Position numbers and translations under genes: made by a program | Shown here: positions 49,107 to 61,482 of the stretch, in pieces | Position numbering within the stretch: the first letter of the stretch is position 1 | Layout: each line of letters starts with the position of its first letter | Source: Liolophura sinensis | Taxonomy: Eukaryota > Mollusca > Polyplacophora > Chitonida > Chitonidae | NCBI RefSeq assembly: GCF_032854445.1 | Contig: NC_088295.1 | Coordinates: 4,406,501-4,470,500 of the forward strand | Direction of reading: 5' to 3' | DNA length: 64,000 bases | Notes under the pieces: generated by a model | What the model was told of the DNA's origin: nothing | Databases searched by the model: none | Seen by the model: only the letters and a program-made list of their open reading frames with translations

Positions 49107-50484
49107 GTAAGATGTGGAAGAGATCGCAGTTAAGCGCTGTACTGTCTTGTGCGGTGTCTTGAGAGTTTAGTACACTGTTCCAACACGTTGAGCAATTAAA
49201 CAAACACAATATATCATATCCGCAAGGTGAATATTGACGACAAATATTATTAGTTGGCGATAGGTAGTAAGAAACTGTGATTCGTCCTACTGTTCGGATA
49301 GTGACTGTGCGTCGAAGTAACGGGCTTCAAAGGCTTTTCGCACTTAATCTCAACGTAAAAAACACGAAACACACATCATATCATAACATTGTATTCTATT
49401 TTATTGATAACTTTCTCCTTATTTACATCAAAATAAAGGAAGAAAAGCTGCCATTCCGTTAGATGGCGTTACATTCCCCTATATCATTGAGCTTAAAAAT
49501 TAGTCAGGGTTTTTCTGCCAGAAAAACAACACCCTTGGGAAGGACATCATGATTGTCGTGAAATGTAAATTAATGTTAGGCCTCATTACTTTGAGCGTCA
49601 CTCCGAGCGTCTTCGCATACGGTGGACAAATTTAGAGCGGTGAAATAAAAAGCCAGGCAACAGAGATCTAGTCGTCTGATGTTCTCTTGATCACCAAACG
49701 GCAGGTCGTAACTTTCTCTGTTGTCCCAAAATTATCATATCGCCACTTCCGGTGACAAAGCTATAGTCCTCCTAGAGTTTCGTATATCACAACACTCCGA
49801 ATTCTTTGAAATAAATATCAGAAATTATTAAGTGTCAACACGTTTAAAAATTTAACGTTGCTTTAAGTTAATTTACAGCTACCATACACTGCGGAGATTT
49901 GGTGAATGATTAAGGTGTGCTCAACACTTGTTTATACCCGATAGGGCTGTATGCACATGTATGTAAAGCTGTTTTATCGTGCCCGGTCGAGCTTTGTCTT
50001 TGTGTTAATTGTCTGTTATATTGATGGTTGTTTGGATAAAGTTGCTTTAGCCGCGTCACGTATCAAGTTTCAGGTCTGTGTCGTCCCCAATCTCCCACAG
50101 CTTTACCTGCCATTGTCTCCTTGTCGCTCGCCCGTGTGAAGCTCCTCTACACCTAATGGATTTTCAGATATTAATTTAACAAACACATCGCTCTGAGGCG
50201 GTTCACTTTGATCAATATATCTGTTGGCTGATGAAATGATTGTGTCTCTCAAAACAGCGTAAAATGTGAACATATATATCGAGTGTTGCGTTGCCAAAGA
50301 GCCAAGGGCGCCCGTCCTTGGGGAACTTAAACTGTTTATAGTGAATAAGTTGTTGAGGCCACATTCAAGTCGACCTATTTCATTTGTTTTATTCCATAAA
50401 CAGATGTTTTATGGCATGGTAGCTTTGTGCGTGAACTGGCCCAGAAGCCTTCCCGTTTAGGGAGGTGGTAAATACATCTTTTGA

Positions 50485-53400
50485 GTTTACCAGGGAACGT
50501 TTATTCTTATACGCCAAGGTATTTTACAATGGCAAAATAAATTAAGGAATGAATATTTAGCATGTTGTTTTATGATTGGGAAGATGGTGTTATATGTTAT
50601 GTGACTTGTACTGGGTTTCCAAACTGTGACCTGAAATACCATGATTCATCGTTCGACATTCCGGGCCTGTTTGCTGGCTGTTTAGTATGCAGTGATTAAG
50701 ACAGAATCCCGCTGAAATCTTTATTGTCAGAGTAACAACGAGCCTCGGAACACTGGACCGGGCTAACTGATACCTTTGATGATGCATGGCTAATGACTTG
50801 TGAATTCTAAACAGAAACTATCCGGTTCGGATGACGAGGACGTGGTATGTGGGGGCGATCTAACCAAGTCTATATCACATTCCCCAAATCAAGGAATCTT
50901 AGTGTCAAGGCCTAAATTAGCCAAAGAACGAAAGAGTGGGGCCCGAATATCGGTACGCGCACATCCAAAGAGTCTGCAGACCACATACCTATTAGTGTGT
51001 AGACAAGTTTTAAGTGTTGTAAACTGTGGAAATAAAACCTTGGGATGTCCACACATTCCGTGCATTTAATGTCAGATGAGAAAACAGAAGACATAAGCCA
51101 TTCAGTCTTATAAAACTTAACGGTTCAGAAATTTAAGAGCGGCTGTGTTCGTTTAACTATACGAAGATGAAATCAGAAGATGAAATATCGAGATGAAATG
51201 CTGACGGGCTGATCTCGTATGTATATGTCTGTATAGCTATTAGCGTATGGCCAGTTAGAGTATGCAAAGTCCAATGCTGGCCACCTGTGGAAACGATTAG
51301 ATGAGGATAAACGCCTGGGTAGCAGTACTTGCTGAGACCCGCGGCCTCATGAAGAAGATATCAGAGGCACCCCCTTGGTCCACGGATTGAGAAGGGGTAC
51401 TAGATACTGTTGAAATTGCTACCCTAGAAAATGATCGTCCGCAGTGGGATCTCATTAGCGGCTTGATGCCCATTGCGTGCCGCTCCGACAAATGCTTGTT
51501 TACTAATCACCGGTAACTTGTGCATGAGACTTATTTTGTGAAGCGCTGGTCACAACATGCGGCTGAGCACGTCTTGTAGGCAAGAATTTAGCTTACATCA
51601 TTGCGAACGTTTAAAGACGTGTACCCTTACATATCCGACAGAAACTCTGGCATATTTTTATGCCTATTAGAGTTGTGGTTTTAAAGGCTTGTAAATGTTT
51701 CCTTTAAATCTGCTTTAAAGCGCAACGTTTGTAGATAGTCTATGTATCTATGAAAACAGTTCTCGTGCTTTTGTTGTTTGTCTGCCAACCACAAAGTTTT
51801 CGGTACATAAATATTCATACTGCCGTACATGTGAGTTTAGAGTCGGTGTAGCGTGGCCCTTTCAGTGCGGAATAAACCCAGCTCATATTGCTGCCTGTCG
51901 CCCACTTGGAGAATTTCACCTCGTGGACCTAACGACCATTTAGAAGGTCGACGTCTCAGACAGTTGTATAGTGTGAGAGAAGAGAAGGAATCAGGCAGAC
52001 ATGAGCTGACGACATTCTGGTCGTCTTAAGATTCCTGGCAATATCCTGATCTGGTCCTGTTGGGATTATTGGGAGAAGAAACTCAGATACAAAGTTCCTG
52101 CTACATCCCGGATAAACTTTAACGCGGAGGGGAAGAAGGCGTGGACGGAGTCGTTACCACAGAAGGTTCCAGATTCCGATTGGACGCGCGAGGTACCTCA
52201 GCTTCCCTCACCCCCTTCAGCGACACCCCAGGTGGTCGAGGCGTAGATGATACGACCTTAACATGTATTTTGACAAAGCGACCTGTGACGGCCACTCGAC
52301 ACAAATCAACCGTATCCCAACTGATTAAATGCATTAACGCCTTTCTCGGTCACCGGGATGTTCGTGGTGACAGAAGCGACTCTGAGCTGATTAGACCTCG
52401 GATCATTCCTAACAAGCACTTGATACAGTAAATTAGTCGCGTTAAGTTTACAAGGAAGAGAGCTATGTTGTACTTCAGCGAGCCAGTGCCTTACAACTTT
52501 TCCGCGACCTCTGCGTCTTCTCACGGCACTCACCAGCACTACAAAACCGAGCTACCCCCTTCTCCCTCATGCTGCTATTACAGTAACAGGGCCCAAGGAC
52601 CCCACCTCCCGGGACACGCTACCATTAGACCACAGTCGGGCTGTGTCAGGGTCGGGGATAATCTCGTAGGATACCCTCGGGCCGGCCACCCTTACACGAG
52701 CGTCGAATGTACGGGATTCCTGCACAAGCCACCCGGCAGAGCCAAAGGTAAGATGTGGAAGAGATCGCAGTTAAGCGCTGTACTGTCTTGTGCGGTGTCT
52801 TGAGAGTTTAGTACACTGTTCCAACACGTTGAGCAATTAAACAAACACAATATATCATATCCGCAAGGTGAATATTGACGACAAATATTATTAGTTGGCG
52901 ATAGGTAGTAAGAAACTGTGATTCGTCCTACTGTTCGGATAGTGACTGTGCGTCGAAGTAACGGGCTTCAAAGGCTTTTCGCACTTAATCTCAACGTAAA
53001 AAACACGAAACACACATCATATCATAACATTGTATTCTATTTTATTGATAACTTTCTCCTTATTTACATCAAAATAAAGGAAGAAAAGCTGCCATTCCGT
53101 TAGATGGCGTTACATTCCCCTATATCATTGAGCTTAAAAATTAGTCAGGGTTTTTCTGCCAGAAAAACAACACCCTTGGGAAGGACATCATGATTGTCGT
53201 GAAATGTAAATTAATGTTAGGCCTCATTACTTTGAGCGTCACTCCGAGCGTCTTCGCATACGGTGGACAAATTTAGAGCGGTGAAATAAAAAGCCAGGCA
53301 ACAGAGATCTAGTCGTCTGATGTTCTCTTGATCACCAAACGGCAGGTCGTAACTTTCTCTGTTGTCCCAAAATTATCATATCGCCACTTCCGGTGACAAA

Positions 53401-54125
53401 GCTATAGTCCTCCTAGAGTTTCGTATATCACAACACTCCGAATTCTTTGAAATAAATATCAGAAATTATTAAGTGTCAACACGTTTAAAAATTTAACGTT
53501 GCTTTAAGTTAATTTACAGCTACCATACACTGCGGAGATTTGGTGAATGATTAAGGTGTGCTCAACACTTGTTTATACCCGATAGGGCTGTATGCACATG
53601 TATGTAAAGCTGTTTTATCGTGCCCGGTCGAGCTTTGTCTTTGTGTTAATTGTCTGTTATATTGATGGTTGTTTGGATAAAGTTGCTTTAGCCGCGTCAC
53701 GTATCAAGTTTCAGGTCTGTGTCGTCCCCAATCTCCCACAGCTTTACCTGCCATTGTCTCCTTGTCGCTCGCCCGTGTGAAGCTCCTCTACACCTAATGG
53801 ATTTTCAGATATTAATTTAACAAACACATCGCTCTGAGGCGGTTCACTTTGATCAATATATCTGTTGGCTGATGAAATGATTGTGTCTCTCAAAACAGCG
53901 TAAAATGTGAACATATATATCGAGTGTTGCGTTGCCAAAGAGCCAAGGGCGCCCGTCCTTGGGGAACTTAAACTGTTTATAGTGAATAAGTTGTTGAGGC
54001 CACATTCAAGTCGACCTATTTCATTTGTTTTATTCCATAAACAGATGTTTTATGGCATGGTAGCTTTGTGCGTGAACTGGCCCAGAAGCCTTCCCGTTTA
54101 GGGAGGTGGTAAATACATCTTTTGA
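50485..54125 (+). repeat. Tandem duplication, unit 2 (3641 bp)
   Basis: Direct head-to-tail copy of the block starting at 46844. Identity ends at 54127, after which sequence is unique (TAGGAACC). It contains the second copy of candidate exon E1b at 52465-52747. Confidence 0.95.
52465..52747 (+). CDS. Pax2/5/8: Duplicate of candidate alternative first exon E1b (copy 2)
   Basis: Second copy of the 48824-49106 exon at an exact offset of 3641 bp. The 94-codon frame, upstream in-frame stop and phase-1 donor are the same (GT at 52748-52749). It lies closer to the paired-domain exon, with an intron of 8735 bp. If the tandem duplication is real, either copy could be spliced and both would give the same protein. 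If it is an assembly artefact, only one exists. No inactivating difference from copy 1 is seen. Confidence 0.5.
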
Positions 54126-54127
54126 GT

Positions 54128-57100
54128 AGGAACCATGATGACTCTGTTTGGTACTGACAAACGGTTGCCCCAAATGTCCCGCTGTCATCGGCCAGGAATG
54201 CACCTATCAACCTGTGTCACCTGACACATACCCCGGCCCCATTACACTGCTATCCACACTCAAATAGCTTCTCTCTACCTTCACAGCCCCATTGGGACTT
54301 ACTCAAGCGATGGTAATTCCACATAACCTTTAACCTTCTGTTGTAAAATGAAAAATATTCTCGGTGTGTTTTTGTCTCTTGGGGGTGGTTGAGCTTTGCT
54401 TAAGCGTGATTTAGTCGTCTTTCAGGCACAACAATTATCATTATGTAACTGTAAACTAGTTGTGTTAGTCCATAGCTTTATGGTGGCAATTCAATCGATC
54501 TAATTTTCAAAATTCCTAGATATATGCACTCATTGTCCTGTAATTTCCTGTCTTGTAACATTTGGGAATCTTTTGTCTGTAGTTTTTCCCTCTGATTTTT
54601 TCCGTATTATGTCGACGAAATGTTAATGTGTGACGAACATAAGATGGACTTAGTGGCCATTACAGCCATATATACATTTTTGGTCAGGACCTTGCCCTGG
54701 GGATTTTCTGTGAATGATGGTAGTGCCGCAGTAGTGGACAAGACGTATTACTGATGAATGTTCCCATCTGTATACGCGTGTAAACAACGTCTTAGACACA
54801 TTCAGTTGCACCAAGTCTCTGTACATGCAATGGTGACGACACCATTTCTCTTACTGGTCAGGTTTCTTAATGCGCTCCAGGTGGTTTTATAGGCAAAGAC
54901 AAGGGTAATCCATTATCTCAGCTAATCACTCATGCATTAATCAAAAGTATATCATACACCAGACAATTACGCAAGGACGTCTAGTTTCAAGTCTAATTAA
55001 TTCTCTGACACAATGAGTGCAGGAGGTTGAGTAAACAAAATATTTTAAGAGACACCTACATAGTCTATGTTGAAAAGTAATGGACACTTTGAGAGTTTAT
55101 ACAGTCCACGACTGAAGCTCCATCTTGCATCTAAAAACAGCAGCAACAACCAAATTTTATTTATGGTGTGTGCGCCTCATCTAATCTATCACTCGACCAA
55201 GACAGTCGTTTCATCCGTCAGTCAATATCTGAGTCACTCTGTAAGCTGCATTATACTTGTGAGTAGACGTGACTGTATGTCTACATGAATGTGTCAATGT
55301 AGTCATCTCGACCCAGTATAAATCCTCGCAAATTGTTAGATCGTCAAATCTTGGCATTTTTTCGCATCACAATAACCGAAAACAAATGTAATTTAATCTG
55401 AAGTTTTGTTTTGTTGCATATCGGCATATCGATACCGGTGTCTAATTGAACTGTCTTTAAAAAAGCTTATTAGATTTGCATATGGGTTTGTGTGTTTACC
55501 TCACCTTGCTGTGTGTTCATTACATTTGCATTTCGATATGTCTTTTTGAATTGTTTTTCATCTTGCCTACTAGAATTGGCAATGAACGTGATCATTTTAT
55601 TTGTCTACAAATATTATCAGTGCCCTAGTTCATGCATTAAACTTACGTCTGCACATGCAGAGTGCAGCCGACAACGCCCCCTCTGGGCAGCGTAGAAATC
55701 TGGGAATTAAACGGTCCCTTAATTATTCAAAAGGTGTAAAATATTCAGAGTGTGTCGGGCCGTGTGCCGATCTGTGACATCTGACGCCTGTCTGCACTGG
55801 CCAGAGCCTGCACAGAGACTAGCCTGCCATACACGATACACCTCGTCCCCTCGTGTCAGTCGCTTCCCTCTAATCAATAGCCTGTGTGAATGAAGTGATC
55901 AGAGGACTGGAAATGATATCACCCATTAATGCATGCCTCCTCACAGCTCCCCCTACATATAAGTGATTTAGAAATCATTTCTGTCATATAGTGAGGTCGC
56001 CCAAACTTAGTCACATTCGTATCCAGTGAATTGCACCGGAATAATCGAGGCAAATTTGAGAGAAATGTATCTAACACTAATCTTTGTGATTCGAAGTGGT
56101 TACAAACGTATGTTTTGCTGCGGTAATCAGGGCTGGTACACTCACGTCACACGCACACGCCGAACTCTGCAATCGCACTTCACATGCACTTGCCGAACTA
56201 TGCAGCCGCTTCCGAACTAAAAACACACATGTGCGTGCTGTATTGTGCATTTATATAACGTGAATATTTATGGATTTTTTGTTTTTATTTATAATGTAAT
56301 ATTTTTAAATGTTTACTAACAGATGCATACTAACAGTGCATGAAGAATCATCGTTTTAATTTATGCGCGTAAAGAGTATGCAGTATTGTCGGCCTTGGTT
56401 ATTATCGTCTACTGCAGCTAGGTATGTCACTAAAACGGAAAACTATGTATTAACTCTCGGATGAATAGTAGAGACATTATTAGTCCCACCGTGGGTTGTA
56501 TGCAATTTGCTGTGTTTAATTTCACACCGTTGATCTTTGGCAGTTTTCTGAGTCCTTGCCGCAGTGTGATTAGTTTGTAACATTGCGCCATGGAATACCA
56601 AACCTTGTTCGTAATTCTGAGGGATTTTTGATGGAAATCAAAGATCACCTGGATAAACCTCATTGTTTTTGTTGTTTTTTTTTTCGCTCTGCGAAAGAGA
56701 TAAAGACAGCGATAAGTTGCCATGGGAACATCTAATCAGCAATTTAAATGTAGGCCTATGACTATCTCTTGTCTATCTAGCTGAGAGTCAGTGTTAGGTG
56801 GCTGACGGACAGGTATGTAGGTGAGGTGTGAAGAAGCCGCTGAGGAGGGAGGCCGTGAGCTGTGAAGGAAGACGGGCCCAGTCTCCCAGAACCCGACTGA
56901 GCTTGCCAGGACGTGCACAACCAGACTCCTCTCAGCTCTCCAATCCGCTATGGTTAACAATGTAATGTTACCACTCAACCGTAATATCTTATCATCGAGA
57001 ATTTGGTGAATGCCTCAGTGGTGATGAACTGATAGAGATTAGGCTAAATAAGATGTTATATTTTTATCGGAGTGGTAATAAGTCGATTATCAGTGAAGAT

Positions 57101-57489
57101 TAGCAATGTTCTCACAAGTTAGAGACAGCCTGGAACCACAACCGAGGCATGGTGATGAGGTTAACTCTACCGTGTCCTTCCGCATTGAAATGTAGAGCAG
57201 ATAGTCGTTCAACTTATGCATTAGCAGTTATTGCAAACATTATCCCACAGTATTATAGAGAAAGTACATATTGCGTCGCCACTTTTCACTTCCTACATAA
57301 TCAAGTTATATAATTTCCTTGTCTTTCAATAAAGTAAACCACTGTGTCAAATATGTCACTCAATATTTAACAAAAATCTAACATGATAAACCATTGATTG
57401 CTGTGGAAGATAAACTGCCAAAGCAGGAAGAAAAGGTCGCCGCTTGAACTAGCACGTTTGTGACAAGGGGGAGGAGCAAGCAGCCATGC
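54128..57489. other. Unique intronic or intergenic sequence
   Basis: No convincing exon. 55730-55960 is a GC-balanced, repeat-free block of sequence unlike its AT-rich surroundings and could be a conserved element. Minus-strand frames at 56430-56978 show no domain. Confidence 0.35.
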
Positions 57490-57990
57490 CTACCCGATGA
57501 TTGGCAGCGTTAGAGAAAAAGCCTTGCTGCACTCGAAGCCTCTTGGAGGTAACATAAGGAAAGCCACCGACCAATCGGAAGCGACACCGGCAGCGGCTGA
57601 CTTCATTTCGGTGATTTGATCGGCTTTTGATTGATGAATTAAAGCGAAACATTACACTCGAACAAATTGTGCTGGGGGCTTTCCCTTCTGTTATTAAGAG
57701 GAATCGGTAAGGCTCAGATCACCCAATCAACAGCCAATATCCCAGTGCAATGGAAGTAAATTAAGTGATAAAGTCAGGTAGGCCGAACTGTTCCGCGGTA
57801 AACACAAACTCGAGTATTTCCAGCACTAAGTTACGGCCGCTGCTCGGTCTTTGACTGGGACTTTGCTTGAGGAAGCGTGGAGACCTGCTCACGGAGTCAG
57901 GCGTATCTGTCCTCCGCAACAAACCGAGACTTTGCCGTGAACACATAGCAGGCTTCAGTGATTTTGAGAAACAATAGAATAGAGACAACC
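57490..57990 (+). promoter_or_regulatory. Likely promoter and 5' UTR of proximal Pax2/5/8 exon
   Basis: GC-richer, repeat-free stretch directly upstream of the 57991 ATG. It carries CCAAT boxes in either orientation: ATTGG at 57500-57504, CCAAT at 57571-57575, 57723-57727 and 57734-57738. A TGATTGAT motif (PBX/HOX-type composite site) lies at 57628-57635. No TATA box is obvious, which fits a CCAAT-type developmental promoter. The open frames on the opposite strand here look like chance. The transcription start cannot be fixed from sequence. Confidence 0.4.
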
Positions 57991-58078
57991 ATGTTTGGAA
58001 TGGACTTAGCCACGGCTCCGTATCGCTACCACCCCAACCCCAACATCAACTTGATGGATTTCTATCATTCCTGTAAAA
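57991..58078 (+). CDS. Pax2/5/8: Candidate first coding exon of Pax2/5/8, proximal (E1c)
   Basis: Seen: ATG at 57991 is the first after an in-frame TAG at 57946-57948, in context GACAACCATGT. The frame runs 29 codons, starting MFGMDLATAPYRYHPNPN and ending with DFYHSCK, and meets a consensus donor A|GTGAGT (GT at 58079-58080) in phase 1. Joining to the acceptor at 61482 completes an AGC Ser codon in front of HGGVNQ, giving an uninterrupted frame into the paired domain across a 3404-bp intron. The 500 bp upstream carry several CCAAT boxes. Inference: this is the nearest of three alternative first exons. No domain is recognised in the short N-terminus, which is usual for the poorly conserved sequence before the paired box. 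Main doubt: a short open frame plus a matching phase (1 in 3 by chance) is not proof. Confidence 0.65.
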
Positions 58079-61000
58079 GTGAGTACCCTATGTACATTTC
58101 CTGTTACACATAATACGTCGTCATAACCCGTGACAAAATCAGGAAATATCCAGCGTTTTGCGCAGTTATGGCCTGTACCTGTGGTTGGGTAGATGTCGCA
58201 GCGTTTTACAAGGCTCTGTGTTGTCGGGGTTTTGCTCCAGTGGTTGGCACCTTGGGGCGTATCTTTGACCTAGTCTTGCCATCGAGGTAAACAGTGCTTC
58301 GATGTGACACTTTAGCTACCTGATGGCTTGCAAACATTAACAAATATGGTATACGAGTTTTTTTAAATATGATCATATTCACAGCCGTTGTGTATTTGTC
58401 TGGTTACACACATTGTCCGTGACGTGTTTATGTGCGCTGTATTAAACTGACGATGTAAACGTCAGGATGTGAGTCCCATCGTTCAGTTACAATACGCCCA
58501 TATCTCATATATTTACGGTGCGTTCCAGACTGGAAATCATGATGAACGGTGGTCAGCGTGCCGTGAGAACGGCGGGTAGACTCAAACCCCCAGTTATTGT
58601 AGAACGCTATTCTCAAGTACCATACGGGTCTTCGGTTTCGCTTTTCTCTGACGTCCCACAAGCAAAATTATCATCCCCGCAGAATCACCTCTCAGATGAT
58701 TTCCAGTTTTTTAATTTTCCACAAACGAATGAAGATTTTTGTTTTCTGATCAGAAAGTATTTATTATATTCACGCTGAATATTTTAGTCTTGCGACATTT
58801 TCCCTGGGGATGAAATATAATTTTCGTAGTTTTCTCTATATTTAAAGCCGAACGTATTAAGTAGATGATGGTAGAGTTTTTTTTTACAGCAGTGGTTGTT
58901 TCATGTAATTTTTTTATCGCCCACCACTATTTTTCACGCTAACATAGTAGCAAATGTACAGGTGCTTTTCTACCATTTTCTCTTTCCCGTGACCGACAAT
59001 GGTTTTGCCGTTATCCCGTTAACCGACACTTTAATTGTTGACTCCAACGTCGCCTTGTAGAGATGTCATGCAGAATTTCGCAACTATTTTCGCGAATATT
59101 TTTTGTTTTTATGTTGTCATCCTTGTCTTCATGTGTCGTTTTATGTGTGATGGGTCTACAACAATTATTGTTACATCTATATATTTGTGTGTGAAATACA
59201 GTGAACAACGGGGCATTATCCATGTCCTTATTCCTGAACGAGATTGGGTGTTTACAATTTCTTACTAACCCGCCGTCTTGTCTGTTTTAACCGAGAGCCC
59301 AGATTATATGTTTATTGTTTATATATCTAGTGCTATATCTGTGTAATGGTTTATCTCATGATTGTAACAATACAAATATTAACAAAGGTTATCTGATTCT
59401 ATATTTTTTTTACTGCATGAATTTCTTTGATCTAATGAAGCATGCGCGCACTTCTGATCTTGTTGAAATGACCGCCACGCCGCTTTCAATGTTCATTTTT
59501 GTTAAATATTTTATTTTGTGTTCAAATGTATAGCGGGACTGTTAAATGTGATATGTACTTAACATGAAGTAGAGCTAGCCTCATTTATCTGTACACAGGG
59601 TGGGTCAGCAACGGTCCGTGGCAAGGCGAGGCAGGAAGTTGGGACAAGTCCGACGACGGTAGGGATTTCACTTGTTCACATTAGTACCTGGGGGGTGGGA
59701 GGGGTGGTGGCCGAGTTCTCTGGCGTACCGTTAGTAATCAGACTCGCATTAAAATGCGAAAACAAATGTCATAAGGCCTACTAATGTGTTAAATAAAGTG
59801 CAGATGAAACATTTACTGAATTTACAGTTTGGTAAAAATATCATAGAAAATGGAAATTTTATTTAAATTGATAACCACACATTAAATCTTTGTGAGCTAA
59901 CAATCGTTATCCTTAAAATCGTGGACCACAATCCAAACATTGGTAGAATACGTCTTATTTCCTCAGGGTGAATTGGCCTGTATACTTCATATTTTTAATG
60001 GAATTGTATAAGGTATAGAACCTGGCTTTAGCTAATAGTATTTGCAAAATAATTAAACATAAAAATTAATTCCAAATCACGTTTAAATTAAACTGCAGTA
60101 TTTAAGGATAATATATAGAGAATGTAGCTGAAATATAGTTAACGTCGTTCGTGACGTGATTAATTCTCACTGTAGCATTCCTTGCGAGGTGAGTTCAAAG
60201 AGCCCTCGTTCAAACAGGCAGAAAATGGAAGCCATCAATAGTGTGTTTTAATGTTTTACCTAATGGAAATCATCGCTAAGTGTGTCATTTACGCTATTTT
60301 TGTAATTAATATTTAATGCGTTTTGCCTAACATTTATCCCTATCTGTTGTTGTCTGCTCGCTGTGTATGTTACAGCTATTAAATCCCCAGGAGCACCCCG
60401 GCTAATTTGGCTTCAATCATTATCCAGCAAGAGTAACCCGATAAACTAACAATCACACACTAATTATTTTTTATTTTCTTTATTTTTATTTCTTACTTCT
60501 TTTCGGTATTTTTGAATTTGTATTTGCTTGAGCTGTGTTGGCTTGGAAACACTAACTTTTTTGGTGAAAGTAAAGATTTGTGTTTTACTTCTTTTCACTT
60601 TCATCATTATTATTTTATTCATTTATAGATTTTGTAATTATCAAATTTTAGTAGAATTTTACTAGATATCTCTGTCGGCCAGTATTTTTTTTTTGTATGT
60701 GTGCTATGTGTAAAATTGGCGATAATTATACACGAAGTATGCGTGCTTGTGGTGTTTTGCCATAGCTCAGCTCGGTAAGGCGGCCGTTCCCAGGTGCCAT
60801 ATGGTGGCCTGGCGGGATAACGTCGCAGTCAAACAGACACATATTATTTAGACCAAAACGCTTCACAGAAAGGTCAGGTAAAGCCCCCAATTTGGGGCAA
60901 ATCTGTCAGATTTTTCTACTTGATAAAGATATCAAAGTTGACATGTTAGATGACGGACAGAATGGCAAGCCATCAATAATTCACATGAATTTTTCATTCT

Positions 61001-61482
61001 TTGAAAAGACTGGAAGGCAGAAGGCTAATGTTGTAAGGGTAAGTGGGTGTTGTCTGACGCCCGGTACCAGCCCATAATGTCCCCCTTCGAACAATACAAC
61101 GTCTCTGATGGACCAGGGGTAACCAATTTACCTCAATGAGCTTGCCTCCTCTCAGAAAAGCACAAGTCGGAAGTTACGGGGTTACAGTTCAGAAGTTGGA
61201 TCGCTAACATTTTATTTTGACCTTCACATTAAATTCTTAAATTCTGAGTTAAGACATTACACCTTGTAGGCTAATGGTTATTTTCCAATGCAAAACTAAC
61301 TTGTGTATGTTTTAACTGATGATCTGATTTAATATCTACCTAAAAACAAATCCATATGTCTTGAAGTTAATAACATATATTGGCTGTATCCGTTATTAAG
61401 TAAGAGTAGAAACACTGTGATCACATAATGGCAGCAGGCACACCACAAGTTAATAATCCTGCTCTTGTCTTCACCGCTGCAG
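58079..61482 (+). other. Pax2/5/8 intron between proximal exon and paired-domain exon
   Basis: Bounded by GTGAGT and CTGCAG. AT-rich. A compact unique stretch at about 60180-60460 is dense in TAAT/ATTA cores and looks like a possible regulatory element. A short tRNA-like SINE fragment lies near 60757-60800. Open frames within are short and not convincing. Confidence 0.6.
60757..60800 (+). mobile_element. tRNA-like SINE fragment
   Basis: GCCATAGCTCAGCTCGG then TAAGGCGGCCG resembles a tRNA 5' half with an A-box-like TAGCTCAGCTCGG. No convincing B box or full cloverleaf follows, so this is a SINE remnant rather than a tRNA gene. Confidence 0.35.

Larger units (their letters stand above)
46844..50484 (+). 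repeat. Tandem duplication, unit 1 (3641 bp)
   Basis: Every open frame in this block recurs with the same translation at an offset of exactly 3641 bp, so the two units have no net indel and no visible substitutions. The unit begins directly after a run of twelve G at 46833-46844, with GT microhomology at the joints (46844-46845, 50485-50486, 54126-54127). It contains candidate exon E1b, a short secretory-signal-like ORF at 48109-48210, and otherwise single-copy-looking DNA. It is either a very recent segmental duplication or a false duplication in assembly at the homopolymer. Confidence 0.95.

Noticed and set aside
55676-55688. CTCF-like site GCCCCCTCTGGGC
   Set aside because: It resembles the core but misses key positions of the consensus; a single weak match is expected by chance.
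57449-57988. Two minus-strand frames upstream of exon E1c
   Set aside because: Antisense to the probable promoter and 5' UTR; composition follows the GC-rich strand and nothing matches a family.
60757-60800. Functional tRNA gene
   Set aside because: Only an A-box-like half is present, with no anticodon arm, no B box and no cloverleaf.
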